Shown: one piece after another, positions 8,134-17,643 of the stretch | Numbering within the stretch: the first letter of the stretch is position 1 | Layout: each line of letters begins with the position of its first letter | NCBI GenBank assembly: GCA_018821535.1 | Contig: JAHJLV010000037.1 | Coordinates: 62,001 to 126,000, forward strand | Direction: 5' to 3' | Source: Pseudomonadota bacterium | GTDB taxonomy: Bacteria > Desulfobacterota > Desulfobacteria > Desulfobacterales > Desulfobacteraceae | DNA length: 64,000 nt | Position numbers and translations under genes: made by a program | The notes under the pieces: generated by a model | What the model was told of the DNA's origin: nothing | Seen by the model: the letters and a program-made list of their open reading frames with translations, nothing else | Databases searched by the model: none

Positions 8134-8880
8134 TTAATTAAAATAATCACCGAGCCTTGCTTTCAGTTTTATCAAAATGGAGGTATGAATCTGACAAATG
8201 CGTGACTCTGTCAATGAAAGGACTTCGCCAATTTCTTTTAATGTCAGTTCATCAAAATAATACAACGATACCACCATCTGTTCTTTTTTTGATAATGTTT
8301 TAATCGTTTCAGAAAGGATAAACTTAAGCTCTTCTCTGTCAAAACTTCCGGCAGGATTCTCATGCCCTTTCACACCATCCTGAAAGCTGGTTCTGGAATG
8401 TGTGTCATTTTTTTTTGTTTTAATGAATTCATCCAGTCTCAGCACTGTTGCCCCATGGATATTGGTCAGCATGTCATGATAGGCTTCCAGACTGATTCCC
8501 ATTTCCGCACTGATTTCATGATCGATTGCCTGCGATCCCTTCCGGTCTTCAATGACTTTAACGGCCTTTGTTATTTCCTGTATTTTTTTGCGCATGGCCC
8601 TTGAATACGGGTCCATGCTTCTTAATTCATCCAGTATGGCCCCTTTGATCCGGTACTGGGCATATGTTTTCAGACTGACGTGTTTGGAAGGGTCAAATTT
8701 ATCCACCGCGTCAATCAAACCCAAGGAACCTGCAGAAACCAGCTCATCAAAAAATACAGTAGAAGGAACACGCATGGCAAATCTTGAGGCGATATGCTTT
8801 ACAAGATATGAATATTCAACAATCGTGGCTTCACGCCATGCATTCACGTCTGTTTTCTTTCCCCCGTTTTTATTTTTCAT
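8134..8880 (-). CDS. fliA: Flagellar sigma factor sigma-28 (FliA)
   Basis: Directs RNA polymerase to late flagellar and chemotaxis promoters. The 248-residue protein has region 2 (FFDELVSAGSLGLIDAVDKFD and TYAQYRIKGAILDELRSMD, the FliA/WhiG signature) and region 4 with a helix-turn-helix (LTLKEIGEVLSLTESRICQIH). It follows flhG by 20 bases, the common flhF-flhG-fliA order. No strong sigma-28 promoters were recognised in the window, so its targets (flagellin, chemotaxis genes) probably lie outside. Confidence 0.96.
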   Translation of the reverse strand: MKNKNGGKKTDVNAWREATIVEYSYLVKHIASRFAMRVPSTVFFDELVSAGSLGLIDAVDKFDPSKHVSLKTYAQYRIKGAILDELRSMDPYSRAMRKKIQEITKAVKVIEDRKGSQAIDHEISAEMGISLEAYHDMLTNIHGATVLRLDEFIKTKKNDTHSRTSFQDGVKGHENPAGSFDREELKFILSETIKTLSKKEQMVVSLYYFDELTLKEIGEVLSLTESRICQIHTSILIKLKARLGDYFN

Positions 8881-8900
8881 CGAATCTTACAGCATTCCTT

Positions 8901-9800
8901 TTAGCTGACTGCCTGAAATACTTTATTCATAAAAAATGTCAAATTACCATTTGTATTTTCCCTCAATGGATGATTCACCAGATCCTGTGCAATTTTATGT
9001 ATCGCTTTTGATGACACACTGTCCGGAGAGGTGTCCATCACCAGACTTCTTTTTTGAACCGCCAGCTGCAGCTGTCTGTCCATGGGGATATACCCGCCAT
9101 ATTCCAGAACAACATTTTTCAGGAACTTATCCAGTGCGGCACTGAGCGAGGCATATACTTTTTTAGCTTCTTTTTCCGATTCAACCATATTGACAATGAG
9201 CTTAAAATATTTTGTTCCATACTCCTGGGACATCACCTTCATCATGGCATATGCATCTGTAATGGAGGTGGGTTCTCTTGTGGCAATCACCACCACTTCA
9301 TCACAGGCGGAATTAAAATACAGCACATTGGCGGAAATCCCGGCGCCGGTATCCACCAAAATGATATCTGCCATATCGATCAGGGTTTCAAATTCACTTA
9401 AAAGCGTCAGTTTTTCTCCGTCACTGAGGTGGGCCAGATCTGAAAACCCCGAACCGCCCGGAAGAATTTTAACCCCGTGAACAGAGGTCACCATCACCTG
9501 CTTCAGTGTTTTTTCCGATTGAATGACGTGCCGGATATTATACTGGGGCCGGAGATTAAAAATAATATCAATATTTGCAAGACCGACATCTGCATCAATC
9601 ACAGCCACCCGTTTTCCTGTCCGGGTCAGTGCCACGGCCATGTTGCCAACCAGATTGGTTTTCCCCACCCCGCCTTTTCCGCTGGTCACAGCGATGACTC
9701 TTGGCAGGTTTTTTTTGTGTGATGTCATCTGACTTTCTCCCCTTGCCGCTTTGTGGTCTTTAACAATATTTCGCAGTCCTTTTGCCTGATCCAACGTCAT
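8901..9800 (-). CDS. flhG: Flagellar number regulator FlhG (MinD-like ATPase)
   Basis: A MinD/ParA-type ATPase that limits flagellar number and stimulates the FlhF GTPase. I start it at the ATG at 9800 (299 residues) because AAAGGAG stands just before it. From there the protein opens with DQAKGLR (residues 4-10), the DQAxxLR motif by which FlhG activates FlhF. The deviant Walker A is GKGGVGKT (41-48), and a DADVGLANID Walker A-prime region follows. A longer TTG start at 9824 is possible. It overlaps the end of flhF by 41 bases, indicating coupling. Confidence 0.94.
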   Translation of the reverse strand: MTLDQAKGLRNIVKDHKAARGESQMTSHKKNLPRVIAVTSGKGGVGKTNLVGNMAVALTRTGKRVAVIDADVGLANIDIIFNLRPQYNIRHVIQSEKTLKQVMVTSVHGVKILPGGSGFSDLAHLSDGEKLTLLSEFETLIDMADIILVDTGAGISANVLYFNSACDEVVVIATREPTSITDAYAMMKVMSQEYGTKYFKLIVNMVESEKEAKKVYASLSAALDKFLKNVVLEYGGYIPMDRQLQLAVQKRSLVMDTSPDSVSSKAIHKIAQDLVNHPLRENTNGNLTFFMNKVFQAVS

Positions 9801-10899
9801 CCTTCTCCTTTGATCCCTTCCCAAGAATAATTTTCAATAAACCGGGGTTATCCGGAACGATCAGATCCTCAGGGACCCTTTGCCCGTTTGCAACAAGAGA
9901 AACAGGCAATTTCATATCACACAGATGGTCTAAAATTTTACCACACCTTTTTATCTCGTCTATCTTCGTAAACACAACCGTTTCGGGGTTGAATATTGAA
10001 AATGCCGACGCTGCGTCCTTTATAATAATAGATTCACTGGTAACACTCAAGACCAAATGAGTGGAAATTGCGAAATCACTGTGAATTAACTTCAAAATTT
10101 CATCAAGCTTGAGCTTGTCAAAATGACTGTGACCCGCAGTATCAATCAGCACCATATCCATGGAACGCATCCGGTCAAGCGCACAGGACAGATCCTGTCT
10201 GCAAAAAGCCGGCACGCAGGCCACCCCCATGATGGATGCATAGGCCTTAAGCTGTTCAAAAGCACCCACCCGGTAGTTATCAATGGAAATCAGTCCCACT
10301 TTCATTTTTCTCTGAAATGTCAGCATGGCGGCAAGTTTTGCGATGGTGGTTGTCTTTCCCACCCCGGTGGGCCCGACAAAGGCCGCCACATGGGGAACTC
10401 CGGAATTATTATTCCGGCTGAAAAAATCCTTTGTTTCAATCCGGGTAAGACATTGACGCATGACATATTTTTTTAAGGATAAAATTTTTTCATCCGGCTG
10501 TATATTGTCATCCATCACAGCACTTGCGTTGTGAATAATATTACTGGCAAGCGGCTCACTGACACCTGCCCGCAGAAGTGATGCCAGGATTCCGACAGAT
10601 TCAAAATGATTACACACCATATTCTGCATGCCGTTTCCAAACCCTGCAATGGAAATCATATCTTTAATCTGGGCAATATCATCTTTTATGGATTCCATAA
10701 CATCTGCTCTGGAAGGAACTGTTTTTGAGACTGTACCGGGCAATACGGCTTCAACCTCAAACATGGTTTTTGAATAGGGATCAGAAAGCTTTTTGGGAAT
10801 TTTTTTCGTGCTCAAAATCATGGCATCTGACCCAAGTTCTTCTTTGATGTTTGCAATTGCCTGTTGAATATTCTCTGCTTTAAAGACTTTCCTATTCAT
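9760..10899 (-). CDS. flhF: Flagellar placement GTPase FlhF
   Basis: An SRP-family GTPase that sets polar flagellar position. The 379-residue protein begins MNRKVFKAENIQQAI, the FlhF B-domain start, then a linker, and the NG domain with Walker A GPTGVGKT (176-183), the downstream ISIDNYRVGAFEQLK segment and DTAGH. Together with FlhG it indicates polar flagella. It overlaps flhA by eight bases. Confidence 0.96.
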   Translation of the reverse strand: MNRKVFKAENIQQAIANIKEELGSDAMILSTKKIPKKLSDPYSKTMFEVEAVLPGTVSKTVPSRADVMESIKDDIAQIKDMISIAGFGNGMQNMVCNHFESVGILASLLRAGVSEPLASNIIHNASAVMDDNIQPDEKILSLKKYVMRQCLTRIETKDFFSRNNNSGVPHVAAFVGPTGVGKTTTIAKLAAMLTFQRKMKVGLISIDNYRVGAFEQLKAYASIMGVACVPAFCRQDLSCALDRMRSMDMVLIDTAGHSHFDKLKLDEILKLIHSDFAISTHLVLSVTSESIIIKDAASAFSIFNPETVVFTKIDEIKRCGKILDHLCDMKLPVSLVANGQRVPEDLIVPDNPGLLKIILGKGSKEKDDVGSGKRTAKYC

Positions 10900-12991
10900 T
10901 TTTCAAACTCACCTTTCCGTTTGCCTGCAAATTAATATCATCCACTATTTCTGCATGGGACACCACAAAAACAGAGGGTAACGACGGCTCAATCAATTTT
11001 CTTAAATGCCTTCTCAAACCGGGGCTTGTCATGAGAACCGGCTGTGTATTCACTGCCACCTGCTGCTCAACCACCTTGGATATGGCCTCTACAATTTCCA
11101 CAACCAGTTTTGGATCCAGTGCAAGATAAGCTCCATGTTCCGTGTGCTTTATATTCTTTGACAATATTTCTTCCAGGCGCTGATCAAGGGTGATGACCTG
11201 CAGCACCTTACCCTCCTGGAGATATGGCGCCAGCATGGCTTTTGCCACCCGCTGACGGACATACTCGGTCAACAGATCCGGATCTTTTCCCATGGGCGCA
11301 AAATCAGCCAGGGTCTCCACAATAGTTAACAGATCCCGGATGGAGATCCTTTCTCTGAGCAGATTCTGAAGGACTTTTTGAACAACACCCAGACTTAAGA
11401 TATTGGGAATCAGTTCTTCAACTGCCTTGGGACTTCTTTTTGCCAGATTATCCACCAGATGCTGAACTTCCTGCCGTCCCAGAAGATTATGGGCATTGCT
11501 CCGGACAATTTCAGTCAGATGCGTTGCAATCACAGTGGAATTATCCACCACGGTATATCCTGCAAACTTGGCTTCTTCCTCACGATCCTGAGGAATCCAT
11601 TTTGCCGGCAGATTAAATGCCGGTTCAACCGTATCAATGCCTTCTATTTCCTGGGCAATCCCGCCGGGATCCATGGCCAGATAATGATTAACCATCAATT
11701 CTGTTCCCGCAGCCTCAACCCCTTTTATCATCAGGCGATACTGGGCAGGACTTAAATTCAGATTATCCCGGATATGGATCGGTGGAATAATGATTCCCAT
11801 CTCTGTTGCAAACTGACGCCGGATGGCCCTGATCCTGCCAAGCAGCGTACCATCCTGCTGTTTGTCCACCAGCGGTATCAGACCATACCCCACTTCAAGT
11901 TCTATGGTGTCCAGATTCAGCAGATGATCCACATCTTCAGGAGCGCCAATGGATTCTTCTTCAGCCTCTGCTTTTTTATCTGCCAGTTTTTCTTCTTTTT
12001 TGGTTTCCTCTTCTTTGAGAAAATACCAGGCAATGGTCCCCAGAACCAGCCCCAGAGTCATGAAGGGGATTGCGGGCAATCCCGGAATCAACCCCATGGA
12101 AAAAACGATGACAGATCCGATAAGCACCGGCGTTGAACTGGACAACAGATGTTTTGAAAATTCCTGACCCATTTTCATTTCAGAACCGGACCGGGAGACC
12201 AGCAATCCGGCTGCGGCAGAAATCAAAAGTGCAGGAATCTGTGACACCAGACCATCCCCGACGGTTAAAAGAGTATAATTTGTAAGGGCATCACTCATTT
12301 CCATACCCTGCTGGAGGACACCGATCACAAACCCGCCCACAATATTGATCAGGGTAATAACAATACCGGCGATGGCATCCCCCCGGACAAATTTTGACGC
12401 ACCATCCATGGCCCCATGAAATTCAGATTCTCTGGCAATGGCTTTACGGCGGTCACCGGCTTCGATTTCATCAATCATTCCGGCATTCAAATCCGCATCA
12501 ATGGCCATCTGTTTTCCGGGCATGGCATCCAGGGTAAATCTTGCTGCAACTTCTGCAATTCTGCCCGCACCTTTGGTAATAACCAGGAAATTAATTAAAA
12601 CAAGAATCACAAAGATAACCAGCCCGACAACATAATTTCCGCCCACAACAAAACTGCCGAAAGATTTAATAATGGCCCCTGCCGCTGACGGTCCCTCGCT
12701 GCCATGCAGAAGGATCAGACGGGTGGATGCCACATTCAGTGATAATCTGAACAATGTCAGCACCAGCAGAAGTGACGGAAAAATGGAAAACTCAAGCGGA
12801 GCCTTTGTGTACATGGTTGTAATCAGAACAACAATCGCAAAGGAAATATTCAATGCCAGAAAAAAATCAAGGATAATCGGATGCAGGGGCAGAATCATGG
12901 CCATGAGAATGCCGATGAACGCAACCACCATCAAAATATCTGAAGATTCTTTTTTAAGCCCTGAAAGGATACTTGCGCTGGTTACTGCCAT
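10892..12991 (-). CDS. flhA: Type III flagellar export gate protein FlhA
   Basis: FlhA is the large export-gate component that uses proton motive force and docks chaperone-substrate complexes. At 699 residues it is full length. The N-terminal half is a membrane domain with several helices and the conserved FHIPEP-family loop (FTLDAMPGKQMAIDADLNAG, residues about 150-170). The C-terminal half (from about 355) is the cytoplasmic docking domain, with PPIHIRDNLNL. The start is the ATG at 12991. It follows flhB by 56 bases. Confidence 0.97.
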   Translation of the reverse strand: MAVTSASILSGLKKESSDILMVVAFIGILMAMILPLHPIILDFFLALNISFAIVVLITTMYTKAPLEFSIFPSLLLVLTLFRLSLNVASTRLILLHGSEGPSAAGAIIKSFGSFVVGGNYVVGLVIFVILVLINFLVITKGAGRIAEVAARFTLDAMPGKQMAIDADLNAGMIDEIEAGDRRKAIARESEFHGAMDGASKFVRGDAIAGIVITLINIVGGFVIGVLQQGMEMSDALTNYTLLTVGDGLVSQIPALLISAAAGLLVSRSGSEMKMGQEFSKHLLSSSTPVLIGSVIVFSMGLIPGLPAIPFMTLGLVLGTIAWYFLKEEETKKEEKLADKKAEAEEESIGAPEDVDHLLNLDTIELEVGYGLIPLVDKQQDGTLLGRIRAIRRQFATEMGIIIPPIHIRDNLNLSPAQYRLMIKGVEAAGTELMVNHYLAMDPGGIAQEIEGIDTVEPAFNLPAKWIPQDREEEAKFAGYTVVDNSTVIATHLTEIVRSNAHNLLGRQEVQHLVDNLAKRSPKAVEELIPNILSLGVVQKVLQNLLRERISIRDLLTIVETLADFAPMGKDPDLLTEYVRQRVAKAMLAPYLQEGKVLQVITLDQRLEEILSKNIKHTEHGAYLALDPKLVVEIVEAISKVVEQQVAVNTQPVLMTSPGLRRHLRKLIEPSLPSVFVVSHAEIVDDINLQANGKVSLKNE

Positions 12992-13047
12992 TCATACTCC
13001 ATTTTTTAAATTTTGTTTTGACGAAAAGCCAAATTCTTGACACAGCC

Positions 13048-14121
13048 TTACAGTGTCTTTCCCTTTAATTTGTATACATACGCCAGTAATTCCGCCACTG
13101 CCTGATATAATTCAGATGGCACTTCCTGGCCGATATCAACATTACTATACAAATTTCGGGCCAAGTCTTTATCTTCTACCAGTGGAACATCATTTTCCCT
13201 GGCAATCCGGCGAATATTTTTAGCCACAGGCCCTGCACCCTTGGCTACAACAAAAGGCGCATCCATCTTTTCCTTGTCATATTTTAACGCCACAGCCAGC
13301 CGGGTCGGGTTGGTGACAACCACATCCGCATGGGGCACATCCGCCATCATCCGTTTTCTGGCAGCTTCATGCTGCAGCTGGCGGATCCTGGACTTGACCA
13401 TGGGATCACCCTCTGTCTGCTTGTTTTCATCCTTGACCTCTTTTTTGGTCATTTTCTGTTCATCCAAAAATTTCCATTTCTGATAGGCATAATCAATCAA
13501 GGCAAGAACGATCATGATAAGACAGACCTTGACCACAATATTGAACGCAACTTTCAGGACAAACAGAAGGACATAACCGATACTCATATCATACAGATGG
13601 GTAATATCATTCAAACGGTTTTTGATTGCGTAGTATGCCACTGTATAGACAATAGCGATTTTTAAAATTGTTTTGGCAAACTCCATCACTGCCCGGGAGG
13701 TAAATTTCTGTTTGAACCCGTTTATGGGATCCAGACGACTGAATTTAGGTTCCAGCGCCTTCCACGAAACCACAAATCCCACCTGGGCAAGGTTCGCAAC
13801 AAGACCCATGACAACAACTGCCAGCATCACAGGAGAACAGATTTTTATAATGGCAAAGGTATGATATGCCAGCAATCGGATAACATCGATATTTTCCAGA
13901 GAAGGAATCTTGTTGAAATGCAGATTATAATACAGGACCGAGGATAAATTCTCATAAAAGAACCTTCCGGCTGCATACAAAGAGGTTGCTGCCGCAAGCA
14001 ATACAAAAACAGACGAGATTTCAACACTTTTTGCAACCTGGCCGTCTTCTCTTGCTTTGGAAAGTTTCCTGGACGATGGGTCCTCGGATTTTTCTCCGCC
14101 ACTCTCGGGATCTTCAGCCAT
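13048..14121 (-). CDS. flhB: Export switch protein FlhB with an NPTR cleavage site
   Basis: FlhB changes export specificity from rod/hook to filament proteins after self-cleavage. The 357-residue protein has a hydrophilic N-terminus (KLSKAREDGQVAKS), four membrane helices, and the cytoplasmic domain from about residue 215. The cleavage motif is NPTR (271-274) instead of the usual NPTH; Asn and Pro, which make the chemistry, are kept. A second FlhB-CC-type protein, FlhX, is encoded at 4169-4444. The ATG is six bases from the fliR stop. Confidence 0.96.
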   Translation of the reverse strand: MAEDPESGGEKSEDPSSRKLSKAREDGQVAKSVEISSVFVLLAAATSLYAAGRFFYENLSSVLYYNLHFNKIPSLENIDVIRLLAYHTFAIIKICSPVMLAVVVMGLVANLAQVGFVVSWKALEPKFSRLDPINGFKQKFTSRAVMEFAKTILKIAIVYTVAYYAIKNRLNDITHLYDMSIGYVLLFVLKVAFNIVVKVCLIMIVLALIDYAYQKWKFLDEQKMTKKEVKDENKQTEGDPMVKSRIRQLQHEAARKRMMADVPHADVVVTNPTRLAVALKYDKEKMDAPFVVAKGAGPVAKNIRRIARENDVPLVEDKDLARNLYSNVDIGQEVPSELYQAVAELLAYVYKLKGKTL

Positions 14122-14127
14122 CTTTTT

Positions 14128-14916
14128 TTACCCTCCGCCTGCAAAAAAAAGCAGATACATCAATAATTGCTTAAACCCACCGACATATTCCCGGGTCATA
14201 ATAAGAATGATCTGAAGTGTCAGCCCGAAAAGCACCAGGCCCGCTACAATCTTTAAAGGAAATGCCACAATCATGACATTCATCTGGGGAGAAAATTTTG
14301 CCATCAAACCGAATCCCACGCTGACAAAAACCAGTGATGCAATCACAGGCGCACCGATTTTCAAGGAAAGCCAGAACATCTGGCTTCCCAAATGTATCAT
14401 TTTTACCATCATCTCATCCTGCAGCATGAAAAAACCGATGGGAACCAGCTTAAAACTGTCTACCACCGCTAAAAACATAATATGGTGACCGTTCAGCAGC
14501 AGGAAGATAATCACGCACACCCAGTATCCGATCTGATCCATGATAGAGACATTACCTCCGGTCTGCGGGTCCATTACATTGATCATGGCAAATCCCATCT
14601 GGAAACCGATCACCTGCCCTGCAAGCTGAACCGCCCCGAAAAACATTCTCAGACACAGCCCCAGCGTGAGACCAATCAAGGCCTCGGCAAGAATCAGCAG
14701 AACCGTTGCACCCATGGTTAAAGGAAATCTTGTCAGATCCACCTGCACCACTGAATACAAAAGCAGGGAAACCACCAGGGCAAGGCCCATTTTCAACCTG
14801 GCAGGAAAGACATTGGAGGAAAAAATCGGAAACATGAAAAGCACGATACTGATCCGAAGCAAAACCAGCATATAGGTTCTGAAGATAATCGGATCAATGA
14901 CATTTAAAATTTCCAT
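14128..14916 (-). CDS. fliR: Flagellar export gate protein FliR
   Basis: A membrane component of the FliPQR export channel. At 262 residues it has about six hydrophobic helices and the family's central pattern FFGAVQLAGQVIGFQMGFA, with NVMDPQTGGNVS following. The gene starts ten bases after fliQ and ends six bases before flhB, in the usual fliP-Q-R-flhB order. A short glycine-rich tail (FFAGGG) closes the protein. Confidence 0.96.
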   Translation of the reverse strand: MEILNVIDPIIFRTYMLVLLRISIVLFMFPIFSSNVFPARLKMGLALVVSLLLYSVVQVDLTRFPLTMGATVLLILAEALIGLTLGLCLRMFFGAVQLAGQVIGFQMGFAMINVMDPQTGGNVSIMDQIGYWVCVIIFLLLNGHHIMFLAVVDSFKLVPIGFFMLQDEMMVKMIHLGSQMFWLSLKIGAPVIASLVFVSVGFGLMAKFSPQMNVMIVAFPLKIVAGLVLFGLTLQIILIMTREYVGGFKQLLMYLLFFAGGG

Positions 14917-14925
14917 TTTTTTATC

Positions 14926-15195
14926 CTAACGGATATACATGGGAATATTTTCAATCACGTTTATGGTAAACATTGTCATCTGATCCAGCATCCAGGGAGC
15001 GGAAAAAAGCAGTCCTAAAAAAACAGCAATAATTTTGGGCACAAAGGTCAGGGTCATCTCCTGAATCTGGGTAACTGCCTGGAACACACTGATAATCAGA
15101 CCGGCTATCAGACCCAGGCCCAGCATGGGCATGGAAAGATAAATCGTCAGCAGAATGGCCTGTTTCGCATATTCAACAACAAATTCAGGGGTCAT
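14926..15195 (-). CDS. fliQ: Flagellar export gate protein FliQ
   Basis: A small two-helix component of the FliPQR channel. I start it at the ATG at 15195 (89 residues, MTPEFVVEYAKQ), which is the normal FliQ length; GGAG lies eight bases upstream. The frame is open to 15243, but that longer version would overlap fliP. Motifs include SMPMLGLGLIAGLIISVFQA and TQIQEMTLTFVPKI, both characteristic of FliQ. Confidence 0.96.
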   Translation of the reverse strand: MTPEFVVEYAKQAILLTIYLSMPMLGLGLIAGLIISVFQAVTQIQEMTLTFVPKIIAVFLGLLFSAPWMLDQMTMFTINVIENIPMYIR

Positions 15196-15197
15196 TT

Positions 15198-15950
15198 TTA
15201 CACTCCAAAACTTTTCAGCAAAGATCCTGAAATTAAATGCCATCCGTCCACCAGGACAAAAAGCATCAGTTTAAAAGGCAGAGAAATCATAACCGGAGGA
15301 AGCATCATCATGCCCATGGCCAGCAAAACAGAGGCCACCACCATATCAATGACAAGAAACGGAATATACAGCACAAATCCGATGATGAAGGCTGTTTTAA
15401 GCTCGCTGATCACATAGGCGGGAATTAATACCAGAAGGGAAAGATCATCTCTTGTTTCGGGCTTTTTCATGTCCGCCCCTTTGACAAAAAGGGCCACGTC
15501 AGCTTCCCGGGTGTTGAGCAGTAAAAATTTTCGAATGGGTTTCTGGGCCTGGTCAAAGGCCTCGTCAAACGCCATTTTACGCTCAAGATACGGATTCAGC
15601 GCCTGTTCATATACTTCTTTGGCTACGGGCTGAATAATAAAGAATGTCATAAACAGTGCCAGACCGATAATCACCTGATTGGGAGGGCTTGACTGTGTGC
15701 CCAGCGCCTGCCGCAAAAAATGAAAGACCACCACCAGGCGGGTAAACGGTGTCATTAAAATTAATATCGCCGGTGCCAGCGCCAGAACAGTGAGCAGCGC
15801 AATGATTTCCAGGACAACCGCAACCTCTTCGGGTGTCGTTGCAGTCTGGACATTGAGTTCCAGAGACGGTATGGGAAAGGTCACCGCCTGTGCAAATCCA
15901 GCTGAAAATATCCAGAACAAAAGGATGAGGCAAATTGTTTTGCTTCTCAT
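15198..15950 (-). CDS. fliP: Flagellar export gate protein FliP
   Basis: The core of the export channel. At 250 residues it begins with a cleavable signal (residues 1-22, ending near FAQA), as FliP proteins do. It carries the signatures ILMTPFTRLVVVFHFLRQAL, then GTQSSPPNQVIIGLALF, and near the end GMMMLPPVMISLPFKLMLFV. It overlaps fliO by four bases and leaves two bases before fliQ. Confidence 0.97.
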   Translation of the reverse strand: MRSKTICLILLFWIFSAGFAQAVTFPIPSLELNVQTATTPEEVAVVLEIIALLTVLALAPAILILMTPFTRLVVVFHFLRQALGTQSSPPNQVIIGLALFMTFFIIQPVAKEVYEQALNPYLERKMAFDEAFDQAQKPIRKFLLLNTREADVALFVKGADMKKPETRDDLSLLVLIPAYVISELKTAFIIGFVLYIPFLVIDMVVASVLLAMGMMMLPPVMISLPFKLMLFVLVDGWHLISGSLLKSFGV

Positions 15951-16312
15951 TTGCTGTCTCCTTTAAAAGCGGTTCCCAGTTTGCTGGCCAGAAAATGAGA
16001 AAATCTGGGCACTGCTTTATCATTTTCCTGCGGCAGATCAATGTCCTTATCAAACGATGCTATTTTTGAAATATTAGAAGAAGTAACCCCCACCAGAATG
16101 GTCTCATCCAGAACATGCAAAAGAACCAGTTTTTCTTTGGGCGCAAGGTGATGAACCGCCAGGATCTGAATCAGATTTTTGCTCCCCCGTATTCCTCTTG
16201 CTGTGGAAAATTTTTTTATCAGATAAAACGTAAGGATAAGAAGGGCCAGAACCAGCGCCAGCATGGCAAAGGTCTGTCCAAAAGCAAACCAGATATCTGA
16301 AGATGTTTTCAT
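15947..16312 (-). CDS. fliO: Flagellar export accessory protein FliO
   Basis: FliO helps assemble FliP rings. The 121-residue protein has one N-terminal membrane helix (residues about 10-32) and a small cytoplasmic domain with IQILAVHHLAPKEKLVLLHV, the FliO/FliZ pattern. It overlaps fliN and fliP by four bases each. Short length and placement between fliN and fliP support the call. Confidence 0.92.
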   Translation of the reverse strand: MKTSSDIWFAFGQTFAMLALVLALLILTFYLIKKFSTARGIRGSKNLIQILAVHHLAPKEKLVLLHVLDETILVGVTSSNISKIASFDKDIDLPQENDKAVPRFSHFLASKLGTAFKGDSK

Positions 16313-16641
16313 TCTTCTGCTGCCAGTGATTTAACCCTGTCTATCGGTGTAATAACATCTGTCAGGCGGACACCGAACTTTTCATTTACAACAACCACTT
16401 CACCCCTGGCAATCAGTTTTCTGTTGATATACACTTCCAGAGGTTCTCCTGCAAGTTTGTTCAGCTCGATGATCGATCCCTGGCCCAGCTGGAGAAGATC
16501 GTTGACCAGCATTTTGGTTTTACCCAGCTCTACAGAAAGTTCCAAGGGAATATCAAGAATAAAATCCAGTTCCCTTTCTCCCCGCGCCACGTTTTCTTCA
16601 ACATTTTCTTCTACTTCCGGAGTCTCTTTTTCTTCGGCCAT
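16309..16641 (-). CDS. fliN: Flagellar motor switch protein FliN
   Basis: FliN is the C-ring base component. I start it at the ATG at 16641 (110 residues, MAEEKE), two bases after the fliM stop, with GAGGG upstream; an upstream alternative at 16656 lies inside fliM. After an acidic N-terminal linker comes the SpoA domain: LDIPLELSVELGKTKM, then LLQLGQGSIIELNKLAGEPL and NEKFGVRLTDV. It carries no CheY-binding-like motif of its own. Confidence 0.96.
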   Translation of the reverse strand: MAEEKETPEVEENVEENVARGERELDFILDIPLELSVELGKTKMLVNDLLQLGQGSIIELNKLAGEPLEVYINRKLIARGEVVVVNEKFGVRLTDVITPIDRVKSLAAEE

Positions 16642-16643
16642 GT

Positions 16644-17636
16644 TTAGCCCTCGCAATCTGTTATAATTTTATCTTTGACTTTAAATGCCTGAAAACCACG
16701 CTGAACACCTACATAGCCTGTCAGTTTCTCCAGACCGTCCACATAGCAGATCAGCGGTTCACTGGCATCCTTGTCCAGCTGAATCACATCCCCTTTCTGC
16801 ATATACACCAGCCGTTCCCCTGTGATCTCGGTTCTGCCCAGCTGGATTTTCAATTCCACCACAGATTCCAGAATAACTTCCCTGATCCGTTTGCGCCAGT
16901 TTGTATCGATTTCTTCCACTTCCGCCTGAACACCTGAAGACAGCTTATTTCTCATGGGTTCAATCATGGAATACGGATAACAGACCACCAGATTCCCGGC
17001 AGACTGTTCAAGCTCAATCTCAAACCGGGTCACCAGAACAAGGTCTGTGGGCAGAACAATGGCTGTAAACTGAGGGTTCATTTCCGAACGGATCAAGGAT
17101 GCTTTCACAGGTTCAATGGGAAGCCAGGATGCCTCGATGTTTTTGAGTACCGCAAGCACTGCTTTTTTAATCATGACCTCTTCAATCCGTGTAAATTCCC
17201 GGCCCTCCACCCGGGCTTTGCCCAGGGCTTCACCGCCGAAAAACGTATCAATCAGGTTATACACCAGCTGGCTTTCAAATACGATCAGCCCATGTCCTCT
17301 CAAGGGTTCCATCCTGAAAACATGAAGGCTTGTGGGAACCGGAAGGCTTCTGACAAATTCTGAAAATTTCAGTGTATCAAACGGATTGGCACTGACATCC
17401 ACATTGGTCTGCAGTAAAGAGGACAATGTTGCCCGGACTTCCCTTGACAGCCTTTCATTAATGACATCAAAGGTCGGCATCCTGGCCCTGACCACCTTGT
17501 CCTGACTGGTGAAATCATAGACAACAATCCCTTCCACCGCCTCGGGGGCAGGCACATCCTTTTCAGTCTCGACATCTCCTGAATCCAATCCGTCTAATAG
17601 ACTGTCAACCTCATCCTGGGATAATATTTCGCTCAT
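16644..17636 (-). CDS. fliM: Flagellar motor switch protein FliM
   Basis: FliM is the C-ring protein that receives CheY-P and changes the rotation sense. At 330 residues it is full length. The N-terminal CheY-binding peptide is ILSQDEVDSLLDG (residues 4-16). A CheC-like middle domain follows, with LPVPTSLHVFRMEPLRGHGL, then a C-terminal SpoA domain with LVYMQKGDVIQLDKDASEPL. The N-terminal peptide is the reference for the motif array at 6422-8119. Confidence 0.97.
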   Translation of the reverse strand: MSEILSQDEVDSLLDGLDSGDVETEKDVPAPEAVEGIVVYDFTSQDKVVRARMPTFDVINERLSREVRATLSSLLQTNVDVSANPFDTLKFSEFVRSLPVPTSLHVFRMEPLRGHGLIVFESQLVYNLIDTFFGGEALGKARVEGREFTRIEEVMIKKAVLAVLKNIEASWLPIEPVKASLIRSEMNPQFTAIVLPTDLVLVTRFEIELEQSAGNLVVCYPYSMIEPMRNKLSSGVQAEVEEIDTNWRKRIREVILESVVELKIQLGRTEITGERLVYMQKGDVIQLDKDASEPLICYVDGLEKLTGYVGVQRGFQAFKVKDKIITDCEG

Positions 17637-17643
17637 AATCCAA

